This document shows positions 54,402 to 63,991 of a stretch of DNA of 64,000 bases, piece after piece (the first letter of the stretch is position 1; each line of letters begins with the position of its first letter). Made by a program: the position numbers and the translations under genes. The DNA comes from Agrobacterium cavarae (GTDB lineage Bacteria; Pseudomonadota; Alphaproteobacteria; Rhizobiales; Rhizobiaceae): positions 39,412-103,411 of the forward strand of contig NZ_SISF01000029.1 in the NCBI RefSeq assembly GCF_004310285.1. Direction: 5' to 3'. The notes below the pieces were generated by a model. The model was not told the DNA's origin, ran no database searches, and was given only the letters and a program-made list of their open reading frames with translations.

Positions 54402-55289
54402 TCACGGGCTGGTGGTGTCCTTGCCGGCGTTGTGAAACTTGTTCTCGCGGCGTTTGCCGAAGAGCCGCAACGTTTCAAGATGCTCGCGCTGCGCGACGTA
54501 GAAGGCATTCAAAAACTCCAGTTCCTTGCCTGGCGTCACAGCTTCGGGGTAACCGATCTTTTTGATGATCGCCTGGGCAATCTCAGTGGCCTGCTTGTCG
54601 CGCAGACGCGTGTTTGGATCTCTGAGCAGGCCTTCCAGGGTCTGCAACTCATAGCTTCCGTAAATATCCAGCTGTTCCGGTCTGAACTCGAACCCCGCCT
54701 GGGTCGCCTTGATGGTGGATGTGGCGGCTGCAAGATCGGGCAGGAGGACTGAGCGGGGATTTTCAATGACGAGCGTCCCAGCCATGAGATCGCCGAGCCG
54801 TTGCCGCCGATTGCTGGATAAAGTGACGGCCACCACGATGACGAGCCAGAAGAGGGTTGTCCATGTCAACCAGACGGGTGACTCTGAAAATATCAGGCCT
54901 AAAGGCGTGAATATCTCCACCTCCTTCATGAGATTTCGCGTGGCAATCTGATGCGGCGTCAGGCGGCGGCCTTCGACATTCACAACACGGATACCGGCGA
55001 TCCGTTTTCCCAGCGTGCGGCCATTCCAAATCAGTTCTGACAAAATGTAATAGGGCGTCCGCAACAGGAATCCCAAAAGCGCAATCGCCGTTGCTCTGGC
55101 GCTTTCCTCCAATGCGCCACTCAGCGAAAGCACAATGATGCAGATGAGCGCGATGACGAAGGTCATCACGAAGTCGATGAATTGCGCGCCCAGCCGCGAT
55201 GCGACAGACGCGATGTCAAGGTGAAGCGCAACGCCTTCCGGCGGCATCAGTTCTTCGACACGCTTGCCGTCGCGAAAGATCAGGCTCAT
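54402..55289 (-). CDS. RDD-family membrane protein
   Basis: A 295-residue protein with an RDD domain (about 25-180): ASVASRLGAQFIDFVM as the first membrane stretch and the conserved GRTLGKRIAGIRVV run, followed by a soluble C-terminal half. The ATG at 55289 overlaps the SpoIIM-like stop (ATGA); the long upstream frame is an artefact. Last gene of the MoxR operon. RDD proteins are thought to be channels or exchangers; the role here is unknown. Confidence 0.88.
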   Translation of the reverse strand: MSLIFRDGKRVEELMPPEGVALHLDIASVASRLGAQFIDFVMTFVIALICIIVLSLSGALEESARATAIALLGFLLRTPYYILSELIWNGRTLGKRIAGIRVVNVEGRRLTPHQIATRNLMKEVEIFTPLGLIFSESPVWLTWTTLFWLVIVVAVTLSSNRRQRLGDLMAGTLVIENPRSVLLPDLAAATSTIKATQAGFEFRPEQLDIYGSYELQTLEGLLRDPNTRLRDKQATEIAQAIIKKIGYPEAVTPGKELEFLNAFYVAQREHLETLRLFGKRRENKFHNAGKDTTSP

Positions 55290-56365
55290 CGCTCGGTCTC
55301 TTTCGATGGCGTCCTGTCGCGGCCCGACAAGGTCAGCCAAGCTACCCACAGAGCCCCCACACCCCACCCGATCGCGATCCGCCACAATGGGTCTTGAATG
55401 GTCTGGCGCAAGAAACCTTCCAGAAAAGCGGCAGCAATGAGCATGATGGCTGCAAGGAAGGCGAGCTTGACGGCATCGTGGGCCTGTTGCCGCAAGGCAT
55501 CTTTGCGGCGCAACGCGCCGGGCAGGAGGACGGCGAGCCCGAGACGCGCGCCACCCGCGCAAGCAATGGCAATTGCCGCGAGTTCCGTGACGCCGTGGAT
55601 GGAAAGCCAGGCGAACACGTCGTAGCCCAGGCCATGTTGGGAGAACATGGCGAAAAATACGCCCAGTATCATGCCATTGTAAAAGGTCAGTGCGAAGCTT
55701 GGAATGGCGGCGAAGATGCCAAGGGTGAAAATCAAAACGGCAATCGTCGTGTTGTGGGAAAAAAGGTAAGCCATAAAGGCCGCCAACTCGTCGGTGGCGT
55801 GCCCCTCATTTCCGTAGATCGTCGATCGAAGCAGGTCCGCCGAGGCGGAGGGCGTGCGATCGCCCGCCAGATCGGTCGGCACAAGCGCATAAAACCAGCT
55901 GTGATCGTCGATATAGAGTTTGTACCCAACGGCGGCCCCGAGGATCAGTGCGAAAAAGCCGATGAACAAGGGGAGGTAGGACCGTCGTACGGCCTGCGGG
56001 ATACCACGGATCAACAGCCGGCTTATCAAGCCACTCACGCTTTCCTGCGGTGCATAGACCACGAGATAGGCGCGGGCGCACAGGCTCTCGAGATAGGATA
56101 TCAGCGCCTTGTCCAGCGATATGTCGCGCGCGACGCTGAGCGAATTCATCGCTTGCCTGTAGCCAGAGGTGAGCGTGCGCACCTCATCATAGTTGAGTGT
56201 GGCCACGCCGCGCTTTTCGACCCGTGTCACAAGCTGGTCGAGCACCCGCCATTGTGCCTCCCGCTCGGCTCGAAACCGGGCCGAGCGCAGCATGTCCAAC
56301 GGCGCTGGTGGCTGCGTCGGCGCGCTTGGCATGGCTACATTAAGATCGACATTTGGCCCGGTCAT
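55286..56365 (-). CDS. SpoIIM-family (stage II sporulation protein M-like) membrane protein
   Basis: A 359-residue protein with a soluble N-terminal part and about five membrane segments (about 125-350). It belongs to the SpoIIM-like group commonly found next to MoxR and DUF58 genes in non-sporulating bacteria, so a sporulation role is not implied. The segments FSHNTTIAVLIFTLGIF and FAWLSIHGVTELAAIAIACAGG are typical. Overlaps of four bases join it to DUF58 and RDD genes. Confidence 0.88.
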   Translation of the reverse strand: MTGPNVDLNVAMPSAPTQPPAPLDMLRSARFRAEREAQWRVLDQLVTRVEKRGVATLNYDEVRTLTSGYRQAMNSLSVARDISLDKALISYLESLCARAYLVVYAPQESVSGLISRLLIRGIPQAVRRSYLPLFIGFFALILGAAVGYKLYIDDHSWFYALVPTDLAGDRTPSASADLLRSTIYGNEGHATDELAAFMAYLFSHNTTIAVLIFTLGIFAAIPSFALTFYNGMILGVFFAMFSQHGLGYDVFAWLSIHGVTELAAIAIACAGGARLGLAVLLPGALRRKDALRQQAHDAVKLAFLAAIMLIAAAFLEGFLRQTIQDPLWRIAIGWGVGALWVAWLTLSGRDRTPSKETER

Positions 56366-57678
56366 AGCATCTCGCGAGATTTGATTTCGATGTAGCGGCC
56401 AATCAGATCGGATGTGAGCGCTTCAGGCGTGCTGTCGAGGCACATCACGCCGAGACGGGAAAGCGTTTCCAGGACGGTTCGACGCTCCTGCGAAATCTGG
56501 CGGGCGGCAACCGATCGTGCGACACTGTCCAGCGTCAAGATGTCGGGTTCGATCAGTGTCTTGATACTGGGGTCACTTAGCGCGATGTAGACGATGAAAT
56601 GCTGCTTCGCCAAGGTGCGGATCGTTTCTACCATCAGTTCGGCCGTCGTACTGTCCACGAAGTCGGAAAAGATGATGATGAGCGAGCGCCGCTTCAATTG
56701 ACCGGCGAGATAGGTAAGGCCGAGCGTATGGTTGGTTTCGTGCGCCTCGTAGCGCAATGTAGCACAGGCTGATTGCACCCTGGTGAAAGCGGCACGCCCA
56801 GGCGTGGCGGGCAGGAACAGGCGGGGCCGGCTGTCGAAATTGTAGAAGCCGACCAGATCACCGGCCTGTCCAGCTGCCCAACACGTTGCGAGTGCGGAAT
56901 TGATGGCGCGGTCGAGCTTTGCGATACCGGCAATTTTTTCGGCCATCAGGCGCCCGGAATCGACGCATAGAATGATTTGCTGATTGCGCTCGGCCGTCAG
57001 GTCCCGCACGACGAGGCTGCGCATGCGCGCGGAGCGCTTCCAGTCGATGCTGCGCGTGTCCATGCCAACTGCAAATTCGCGCAGCTGGTGAAACTCAGAT
57101 CCCTGTCCGCTCAGCCTCATGTCTTTGCTGCCAGCCTCAAGCGGCAGGATCTGTGTGTTGATCGCTCCGGACAGCACGGGCGAAATGTCGGGCGCGACGG
57201 TGATCTTGCGGGCGATGGGTGCGCGAACAACGACTTCAAGTAGCTTTAGCCGCGAAGTCCATTTCAGCCAGATCGTCTCGACCTTGAACACCCCGCGGCG
57301 CGTCAGGCGGATATCCATGGACGATGTGGTCGTCGCTTTTCGGTTGGCTTCGTGATCGAAAGTGGTGACGTCCTGGGCCACAAGCTCGGGCGGCAGATCA
57401 AGCCGGGCTTCCATCTTCAAGGGCAAGGCGCCGCGATGCGGCGAAAGCTCCACCGACAATTGCACATTGTGGCCGACGAAACCTCGGCTCGGCAGATCAA
57501 AGGCGATCTCGATCCGCTTCGACCAAACCGAGAGCGCAATATCGAGCAAGACCGCTATTCCCACGATGCCCCAAAGACCCATGATCACGATATCGACACC
57601 GGGCCACCACACGGCCGTCAGCACCGTCAGCGCGGTCATGATCAGAACGAGAGCAATGAGGGAAGAAGAGGGGCGCAT
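56362..57678 (-). CDS. DUF58 (von Willebrand factor A-like) protein
   Basis: A 438-residue protein with two N-terminal membrane segments (about 5-45) and a DUF58 domain containing the GQGSEFHQLREFAVGMD and IDWKRSARMRSLVVRDLTAERN hallmarks. A vWA-like region follows (VDSGRLM; IIFSDFVDS). DUF58 proteins are thought to be substrates or partners of the MoxR ATPase encoded immediately upstream. The start lies directly after the MoxR stop. Confidence 0.9.
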   Translation of the reverse strand: MRPSSSLIALVLIMTALTVLTAVWWPGVDIVIMGLWGIVGIAVLLDIALSVWSKRIEIAFDLPSRGFVGHNVQLSVELSPHRGALPLKMEARLDLPPELVAQDVTTFDHEANRKATTTSSMDIRLTRRGVFKVETIWLKWTSRLKLLEVVVRAPIARKITVAPDISPVLSGAINTQILPLEAGSKDMRLSGQGSEFHQLREFAVGMDTRSIDWKRSARMRSLVVRDLTAERNQQIILCVDSGRLMAEKIAGIAKLDRAINSALATCWAAGQAGDLVGFYNFDSRPRLFLPATPGRAAFTRVQSACATLRYEAHETNHTLGLTYLAGQLKRRSLIIIFSDFVDSTTAELMVETIRTLAKQHFIVYIALSDPSIKTLIEPDILTLDSVARSVAARQISQERRTVLETLSRLGVMCLDSTPEALTSDLIGRYIEIKSREML

Positions 57679-58635
57679 TTATCGCGGTGCATCCATACGG
57701 TTCAGGATGGTGCGAAGCACGTCTTCGGTCGTCCGGCCATCGATTTCCGCTGCGGGAGAGAGGATGATGCGATGGCGCAAGGCTGGCACCATCAGTGCCT
57801 GAACGTCGTCCGGTAGGCCGTATTGACGTCCTCCGAAAGCTGCCCGCACGCGCACCGCTGCCGATAGCGCGTCGGCTGCGCGTGTCGAGGCACCTTGGAG
57901 TATCTCCGGATCGGAGCGTGTCGCCCGGACGAGATCGACGATGTAGGTGAGGATGCTGTCGTCGAGATGAATGCTGTCGATCAGCGCCCGGCCCTCGGCA
58001 AGAATGGAGCTGGTGACGAGCGGCCGAATGCCCACTTCGTTCAATTTCGTCTGGATCGGTTGATCCGCATGACGTTTCAGGATGGCGATTTCTGTCTCAC
58101 GATCGGGAAAATCGATGACGAGTTTGAAGAGAAAGCGATCAAGCTGCGCTTCTGGCAGGGGGTAGGTGCCATGCTGCTCGATGGGGTTCTGGGTGGCGAG
58201 CACGAAGAAGTCCAGGCCAAGCGGATAATCGGTACCGTCGATCGTCACCATGCGCTCATTCATGGCCTGCAAAAGGGCGGATTGGGTCTTTGGGGGCGCT
58301 CGGTTGATTTCATCGGCAAGCAGGATGTTGGTGAAGACCGGGCCTTTGGTCAGATGGAATTGACTGGTCTGGAAGTTGAAGAGGTTCACGCCCAGAACAT
58401 CGCTCGGCATCAGGTCCGGCGTGAATTGAATGCGCCGGTACTGCAGGTCCATGATGGCCGAGACCGAACGCGCAAGCAAGGTCTTGGCGGTGCCGGGTGG
58501 TCCTTCGAGAAGGCAGTGGCCGCGCGCAAAGATCGAGATCAGGATCATATCAATGAGGGCGTCCTGCCCCTGCACGGTCTTGGCGATCTCGCCGCGTATC
58601 GCGACAACCAGATTGCGAAACTCATCTAGATTCAA
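57679..58635 (-). CDS. MoxR-family AAA+ ATPase
   Basis: A 318-residue AAA+ chaperone-like ATPase. Walker A GPPGTAKT (about 45-52), Walker B VFTNILLADEINRAPPKTQ and sensor ATQNPIE are clear. MoxR proteins remodel vWA-containing partners, here probably the DUF58 protein. It starts at a TTG (GGAG about 8 bases upstream); no in-frame ATG is available near the N-terminus. Overlaps the DUF4350 gene end by 14 bases. Confidence 0.93.
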   Translation of the reverse strand: MNLDEFRNLVVAIRGEIAKTVQGQDALIDMILISIFARGHCLLEGPPGTAKTLLARSVSAIMDLQYRRIQFTPDLMPSDVLGVNLFNFQTSQFHLTKGPVFTNILLADEINRAPPKTQSALLQAMNERMVTIDGTDYPLGLDFFVLATQNPIEQHGTYPLPEAQLDRFLFKLVIDFPDRETEIAILKRHADQPIQTKLNEVGIRPLVTSSILAEGRALIDSIHLDDSILTYIVDLVRATRSDPEILQGASTRAADALSAAVRVRAAFGGRQYGLPDDVQALMVPALRHRIILSPAAEIDGRTTEDVLRTILNRMDAPR

Positions 58636-59842
58636 GCTTGATGCTCCCTAGTCGTTTTTTAAATGTTTCAAGATGCCGATGCAGATCGGACTGGGTCATG
58701 GATTTGCCTCGGTTCATAAGCTCTTTCGATATCGCTTCGAAAGCCTCGGCACTGGAACGGTCGCGCAAGGCAAGATGGCGAAACATCCGTTCGATACCGG
58801 CATCGTTGGCTGCATGGGGTCCAAACAAGAGGCCAGCTTTGTCGGCCAGCAGGTTGTGAACAAATTGCGCGGTCATGCGTCCGTCATTGCCGGACAGGCG
58901 CAGAAGCCGGGCGGTCGCTTCTGTAGCCGCAGCTTTTGACAGATCGGATGTCGCCTCGTTCGTCAGCGGTTTGCCGAAACGGACCGCGCCGCGCCAGAAA
59001 CAGACCGCAGCCAGGAGGATGATGGCACCCCAGATGAACCATAAGTGAAATGCGAGAAAACGATCGGGATCAGCGGCGTTGGACGCAACTGCGTCAGCTG
59101 TCGCAAGATAGACTGGGCGCCTGCCGAAAAGGCCGCGCAACTCGTCGATCATGGAGATGGCAAAATCGGCATTTTCGCCGAGCGCCAGCCCATGATTATT
59201 GAGGAGATCGGGATCAGAAATAACATAGAAGTCAAAATCGAAAGTACATTTTAGCAGCAGCGCGCCCGCTTGAAGTCCAGCCATTTCCACGCAGTTCGAG
59301 GGGGTTTGGTCGCGGGAAAAGACCTGTGCTTGATAGATCCTAATCGTCTCGACACGGTGTCTTAGAATGGATTGTTGCGCCTGCCTGAAACGCGGTCCCG
59401 TCCTTTTGATGTGAAGATTGGGGATACCGATCCGGGCGAGGGCGTCGTCGATGTCGGATGACGGTATCAGAGCGTCTTCACGCGCAACGCCCTGCTCAAG
59501 ACGATCGGCTCGCCATTTTGGTAATACGATCAGGGTTGGGGTGATGCTGGGTTTGTCGCCGAAGACCGCTGAATGCATACTTCTGTCGCCATCGCCTATT
59601 ATCCGACCGGCTCTGGACCAAGGCAGCGGCACGATGCGGAGCGAGGCGCGCGAGACTGGCGAGTTGGTCGACGGGTCGGTGCGCGCAACCTGGATGCCCG
59701 AGGACCGCAGCCAGACTTCCAGTCCCATGTAGCCGGTGGGGGAGCGATCAAAATCTGCGTTCTCCTGAGCCAATCCTGCGCCGGCATGCGTCAGTGTGCT
59801 GAACAGCACGACCAAAAGGAGGATCAAGCGGGACCTAAACAC
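58622..59842 (-). CDS. DUF4350 membrane protein of the MoxR operon
   Basis: About 406 residues: a signal peptide or N-terminal anchor (about 1-25), a periplasmic DUF4350 domain (about 30-260), one membrane segment (about 262-285) and a cytoplasmic tail. The pattern FDRSPTGYMGLEVWLRSSGI is the usual DUF4350 opening. I chose the GTG at 59842, which has GGAGG at ideal spacing; another GTG (59857) precedes that site and is less likely. Such proteins accompany MoxR/DUF58 operons; the molecular role is unknown. Confidence 0.82.
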   Translation of the reverse strand: MFRSRLILLLVVLFSTLTHAGAGLAQENADFDRSPTGYMGLEVWLRSSGIQVARTDPSTNSPVSRASLRIVPLPWSRAGRIIGDGDRSMHSAVFGDKPSITPTLIVLPKWRADRLEQGVAREDALIPSSDIDDALARIGIPNLHIKRTGPRFRQAQQSILRHRVETIRIYQAQVFSRDQTPSNCVEMAGLQAGALLLKCTFDFDFYVISDPDLLNNHGLALGENADFAISMIDELRGLFGRRPVYLATADAVASNAADPDRFLAFHLWFIWGAIILLAAVCFWRGAVRFGKPLTNEATSDLSKAAATEATARLLRLSGNDGRMTAQFVHNLLADKAGLLFGPHAANDAGIERMFRHLALRDRSSAEAFEAISKELMNRGKSMTQSDLHRHLETFKKRLGSIKLESR

Positions 59843-60548
59843 GAGCCGAACCTCCACTGAAAAGCAGAGGCTGTGCTACCTGCAACAGTTCCGAAAAATC
59901 GCTTTCCGCAGGGACCTTCCCACCATAATGGGCGAGTTCAGTCTGTAAAAGCAGACGCCGCAACTCGTCCCGATGCTCCATCTTCTTGGGGAGTCTAACA
60001 AACACCGTCCGTTCGGTATCCGAACGTAAGACATGCGTTCCCGTCCGCTTGGCCGATTGAAGCAGGCATTGCCTCAGCAATTGCACAAGCGCCTCCCTTC
60101 GATCCGGCATGGCGGCGATGTGTGCCAGGAAATCGCGCGGCTTTTCGTTGGCGTCACGTGTGGTGCTTTGCCAGTTTTCCGGTTTCTCGCTTCGGTTCGG
60201 CTGCGTCGCCATCGGTGCGCGCGACAACAAGACACCGCCGCTGCCGAAAAACATCCACAGGACGATGATGGCAACGAGGACGATGAGGACGATGAGCACA
60301 CCCAGAAAGCCACCGAAGGCGGGCGGGCTCGACACCGCCGGTGCCACCTCGGAAGGCTTAGGGGCCTCCGGCTTTGCCTGGGTCGGCCCCTCGGGATAGG
60401 TCAGCGTGCAGCGCACTCCATTTTGGAGGCACTGTGCCTTGTAATTGTCGGCGCTCCCCAACGGCTCTTGAGCCACCGCTCCCACCGGAGCGGTCGCAAC
60501 CGACCATAAGACAGCCAGCCACAACAAGGGCTTCAACTGGCGTTTCAG
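59835..60548 (-). CDS. DUF4129-like membrane protein of the MoxR operon
   Basis: About 237 residues: a signal peptide (basic KRQLK, hydrophobic core, AVA cleavage near residue 27), a Pro/Ala linker, one membrane segment (about 90-115) and a cytoplasmic DUF4129-like tail (about 165-230, with RREALVQLLRQCLLQSAKR). No ATG suits. I chose a CTG at 60548 that overlaps the DUF805 stop as CTGA, with AGAGG seven bases upstream; a TTG at 60536 is the alternative but is 19 bases from that site. Confidence 0.7.
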   Translation of the reverse strand: MKRQLKPLLWLAVLWSVATAPVGAVAQEPLGSADNYKAQCLQNGVRCTLTYPEGPTQAKPEAPKPSEVAPAVSSPPAFGGFLGVLIVLIVLVAIIVLWMFFGSGGVLLSRAPMATQPNRSEKPENWQSTTRDANEKPRDFLAHIAAMPDRREALVQLLRQCLLQSAKRTGTHVLRSDTERTVFVRLPKKMEHRDELRRLLLQTELAHYGGKVPAESDFSELLQVAQPLLFSGGSARV

Positions 60549-60991
60549 GCAAACACCTCTGCGGAGGACTGCGGGCTCAGAGGGTCCAGGCCAAACTTGT
60601 TGGGACCTTTTGTTCCGGGAAGGATAAAGATCACGAGCATTGCAATAGGTGCTAGTAAGCCAACAATGGGCACGAAGGTCACAACCGAAAGGCCGAGAAA
60701 CCACCAACCGGAAATGTTGCGGTCATGGAAGCGGCGAACGGCCACAGATATCGTCGGTAGAAACATTCCGAGAGTTATTAACGTCGAAACGATCCCTATA
60801 ACGATGACCCATGGTGGGAGATCTTGTCCGGGCTCGCGACCTACGGAGAGAAATCCAACAACAAACGACCAGCCGAATGATACCAAGTATATGAAAACCT
60901 GAAACCACCAAAATTCAGATCGGCTGGCTCTGCCAGAGAAGGTCGCATATTTCTCCTTGAGAACCGTCCGAACCGCTTCTTTAAAACCCAT
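60545..60991 (-). CDS. DUF805 membrane protein
   Basis: A 148-residue inner-membrane protein with four membrane segments. Hallmarks are FSGRASRSEFWWF at the N-terminus, VRRFHDRNISGWW in the middle and PGTKGPNKFG at the end. It is the first gene of the MoxR operon and overlaps the next by four bases. DUF805 genes are usually found alone, so membership of a MoxR operon is of interest. Function unknown. Confidence 0.88.
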   Translation of the reverse strand: MGFKEAVRTVLKEKYATFSGRASRSEFWWFQVFIYLVSFGWSFVVGFLSVGREPGQDLPPWVIVIGIVSTLITLGMFLPTISVAVRRFHDRNISGWWFLGLSVVTFVPIVGLLAPIAMLVIFILPGTKGPNKFGLDPLSPQSSAEVFA

Positions 60992-61785
60992 TTTACACCC
61001 CGTTCTGCCCCATGCTGATTATCTGTGATCTTTCAAGAGTTCAGTGTTTGACGCTCCTGTACCATGCCGAAGCCTCTAACTCAGTCTGCGCTTGTCCTCA
61101 TCGAGTGCCGCAGAGCACATGTAGGCCGCAAGCTTGATCTACTTCTTCAAACCCCGTGACGAACGAAACCGACCTCTGCTCCGATCTTAGAGGGCTGCAC
61201 GTCAAAACACGCTCAGATTGTATTGAAGACACTTCGATCATTCCGCATTACGGTTTATTGCCAGATGGTTTGCCTGCCCGGCGTGTCTTCAATCATTAGT
61301 GCAAAATCGTGATACTTCAACAGGGAGATGTTTTATTTTCCAATGAAAACACAGGATTAGCTGCGCGAAATATAAATGTAATATTTAGAGATTTTTGCGC
61401 AATAGCGGTCATCTCCGAAGAATAAAATCGTCAAAGATTATCAATTTCGGGTTGATATCAATAAAGGTCGGAATCGAAGAATTGAATTGTTTGCCTGTAT
61501 TACCATGCGCCAACTTTTGTTAAATTATTTATATTTGCCTCCCAAAGTTTTGAGACGGATTTGCATGGTTCGCTGAGCCTTCATCCACCGTAATATCTGT
61601 ACCACCTGCCGCGACCTTCCATTGGTTCGAAAGGGTACGAAAGCGCCTGATAGCGAATATCATGGTTGATGAGGTGGAACCGACTTTCGCTGGGTCCATT
61701 GTAGCTTTGAGCTTGGCTTCGCCAACGCCTCTGCAGCGCGCACGCGTGCAGTTCTTCCATTCATCAAACCACAAAGGATTTGGCT
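60992..61785. other. AT-rich intergenic region
   Basis: The longest gap in the window (794 bases), between the divergent DUF805 and catalase genes. The stretch about 61300-61550 is much more AT-rich than the rest of the window. No gene, tRNA or strong repeat was recognised; a possible stress promoter lies at its right end. A small RNA here cannot be excluded. Confidence 0.55.
61676..61700 (+). promoter_or_regulatory. possible RpoE2/EcfG-type promoter of catalase
   Basis: GGAAC at 61676-61680, N18, then TT at 61699-61700, matching the GGAAC-N18/19-TT consensus I recall for the rhizobial general-stress sigma factor. It lies 85 bases upstream of the catalase ATG. Confidence 0.4.
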
Positions 61786-63939
61786 ATGACCGAGCGTAAG
61801 CAAGGGAACCATTCGCCGAGCACTGACAATTCTCTTCACGAGCTCGCGCCCGGCTCCGGCCAGGCAAGCTTTGAAGAGCAGCGTGGCAAAGGCGACGAAC
61901 TGCAGCAGACGATTGGTGCGGATGTTGGGGAAGGCGCAGCCTATCTGACCGACAATTTCGGCCACCGTATTTCGGACAATCAGAATAGCCTCAAGGCGGG
62001 GAGTCGAGGTCCCACCCTGCTGGAGGATTTTGTCCTTCGCGAAAAGATCTTTCATTTCGACCACGAGCGGATCCCTGAGCGGATCGTGCATGCCAGAGGG
62101 TCGGGCGCGCATGGCGTGTTCGAATGCACCAAGGCCATCCCCCACCTGACCAAGGCGTCCATCTTCCAGGAGGAAGGGAAGAGCTGTCCTGTTTTCGTGC
62201 GTTTTTCGACGGTCGCCGGTGGTGCCGGCTCTGTAGACACGCCACGTGATGTCAGAGGCTTCGCTGTAAAGCTCTACACCGAAAGCGGCAATTGGGATCT
62301 GGTGGGCAACAACATTCCGGTCTTCTTTATCCAGGATGCCATCAAGTTTCCGGATCTCATCCACAGCGTCAAAATGGAAGCGGACCGGGGTTACCCTCAA
62401 GCGGCTTCGGCTCATGATACGTTCTGGGATTTCGTCAGCCTGATGCCGGAATCGATGCACATGATCATGTGGGCAATGTCGGATCGCACGATCCCGCGGT
62501 CCTTCCGCCACATCGAGGGCTTCGGCGTTCACACCTTCCGTCTGGTGAACGCTGAAGGCGAAAGCAAGTTCGTTAAGTTTCACTGGAAGCCCAATCTTGG
62601 CCTGGCGTCTACCACCTGGGACGAAGCCGTAAAGATTGCCGGTGCCGACCCGGATTTCCAACGCCGCGATCTTTTCGAATCCATCGACCAGGGCGATTTC
62701 CCTTCGTGGGATCTCGGGATCCAGGTGTTTGATGAAGAATGGGCTCAGAAGCAGCCCTATGACGTGCTGGACGCCACCAAACTTATTCCGGAAGAGGACA
62801 TTCCTGTCGAGATCATCGGTCGGATGACGCTCAACAGAAACGTCGACAACTTCTTTGCCGAGACCGAGCAGGTCGCGTTTCTGCCAAGCAATATCATTCC
62901 TGGTATCGACTTCAGCAACGATCCACTGCTTCAGGGCCGACTGTTCTCCTATCTCGACACGCAGAAGTCCCGGCTCGGCACGACGAACTTCCATCAAATC
63001 CCTGTCAACGCGCCGAAGTGCCCTTTCCATAACTTCCAGCGCGACGGCATGATGCAGACGCTGGTTCCCAAGGGCAGGGCCAACTACGAGCCGAACAGCC
63101 TGAGCCAGGCTGGCGAAGACAGCGGACCACGCGCGTCTGTCGCGACCGGCTTCTCGACCTTCGAGACCAACGACGAGCGAAACAATCCGGCCCAGAAGCT
63201 TCGCCAGCGTGACGAACTTTTTGCCGATCACTACAGCCAGGCCCGCATGTTCTTCCGGTCGCAGACGGAGAGCGAAAGAACGCACATCGTCTCCGCGATC
63301 GTGTTCGAACTCTCGAAAGTGCAGCTCGCGCATGTCCGGCAAAACGTCGTGTCGAACCTGCGTAACATCGAGGAAGACTTGGCGCGCCGGGTCGCGGATG
63401 GTCTGGGCATCGATCTTCCCGCAAAGTCCTCGCCGAAAAAAGAGCCGATTGACATGCCGGTCTCAGACGCCTTGTCGATCCAGAAAAACGCTCTGGAGAC
63501 CCTGGAAGGGCGAAAGATTGGGGTGCTGATCGATGATGGCTCCAACAAGAGCGCGGTCGATAAACTCCTGAACGAGATCAAGCAGCAAGGTGGAACCCCC
63601 TTTGTTGTTGCCAGGAAAGTCGGCGGCGTCAAACTCAATGGCGGTACGATGCCCGCCGATGGTCAGCTTGCAGGATCGCCTTCCTTCCTGTTCGACGCGG
63701 TCGTTTCCATCCTCGCTCCGGAGGCTGCGCAAAAGCTGACGAAAGAGGCTGCGGCAATCCAGTGGTTCATGGATGCCTATGCTCACTGCAAGACGATCGG
63801 CTACTGCCCTGCCACCAAGGCACTGCTCGACAAAGCAAATGTCGAAATGGATGAAGGTGTCGTCCCAGTCGAGGATTTTTTGAAGGTCGGCGCCAAGCGC
63901 CACTGGGATCGTGAGCCGCTGGTGCGCGATCTTCCCTGA
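61786..63939 (+). CDS. katE: catalase, large-subunit HPII type
   Basis: A 717-residue haem catalase that breaks down hydrogen peroxide. Catalytic His102 lies in [28 protein letters not shown] carries the essential asparagine; the proximal haem tyrosine lies in RLFSYLDTQ. After about 515 residues a C-terminal flavodoxin/GATase-like domain follows ([16 protein letters not shown]), the mark of large HPII-type enzymes. I chose the ATG giving MTERKQGN with AAAGGA upstream. It stands alone with its own terminator. Confidence 0.95.
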   Translation: MTERKQGNHSPSTDNSLHELAPGSGQASFEEQRGKGDELQQTIGADVGEGAAYLTDNFGHRISDNQNSLKAGSRGPTLLEDFVLREKIFHFDHERIPERIVHARGSGAHGVFECTKAIPHLTKASIFQEEGKSCPVFVRFSTVAGGAGSVDTPRDVRGFAVKLYTESGNWDLVGNNIPVFFIQDAIKFPDLIHSVKMEADRGYPQAASAHDTFWDFVSLMPESMHMIMWAMSDRTIPRSFRHIEGFGVHTFRLVNAEGESKFVKFHWKPNLGLASTTWDEAVKIAGADPDFQRRDLFESIDQGDFPSWDLGIQVFDEEWAQKQPYDVLDATKLIPEEDIPVEIIGRMTLNRNVDNFFAETEQVAFLPSNIIPGIDFSNDPLLQGRLFSYLDTQKSRLGTTNFHQIPVNAPKCPFHNFQRDGMMQTLVPKGRANYEPNSLSQAGEDSGPRASVATGFSTFETNDERNNPAQKLRQRDELFADHYSQARMFFRSQTESERTHIVSAIVFELSKVQLAHVRQNVVSNLRNIEEDLARRVADGLGIDLPAKSSPKKEPIDMPVSDALSIQKNALETLEGRKIGVLIDDGSNKSAVDKLLNEIKQQGGTPFVVARKVGGVKLNGGTMPADGQLAGSPSFLFDAVVSILAPEAAQKLTKEAAAIQWFMDAYAHCKTIGYCPATKALLDKANVEMDEGVVPVEDFLKVGAKRHWDREPLVRDLP

Positions 63940-63949
63940 CAAATGCATA

Positions 63950-63991
63950 AGAGGGGTGGCGTTGCTTTACGCCACCCCTCTAACACTTTTT
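63950..63991 (+). terminator. rho-independent terminator of katE
   Basis: A perfect 12-base stem (AGAGGGGTGGCG / CGCCACCCCTCT) with an 8-base loop, followed by a T-run starting seven bases later. It begins 11 bases after the catalase stop. Confidence 0.92.

Noticed and set aside
55199..56395. 398-residue open frame opposite the SpoIIM-like gene
   Set aside because: Low-complexity, charged translation without motifs; the minus-strand gene is well supported by operon overlaps.
61660..63342. 560-residue open frame opposite katE
   Set aside because: The catalase frame has all catalytic motifs; the opposite frame has none and runs out of the gene into AT-rich DNA.
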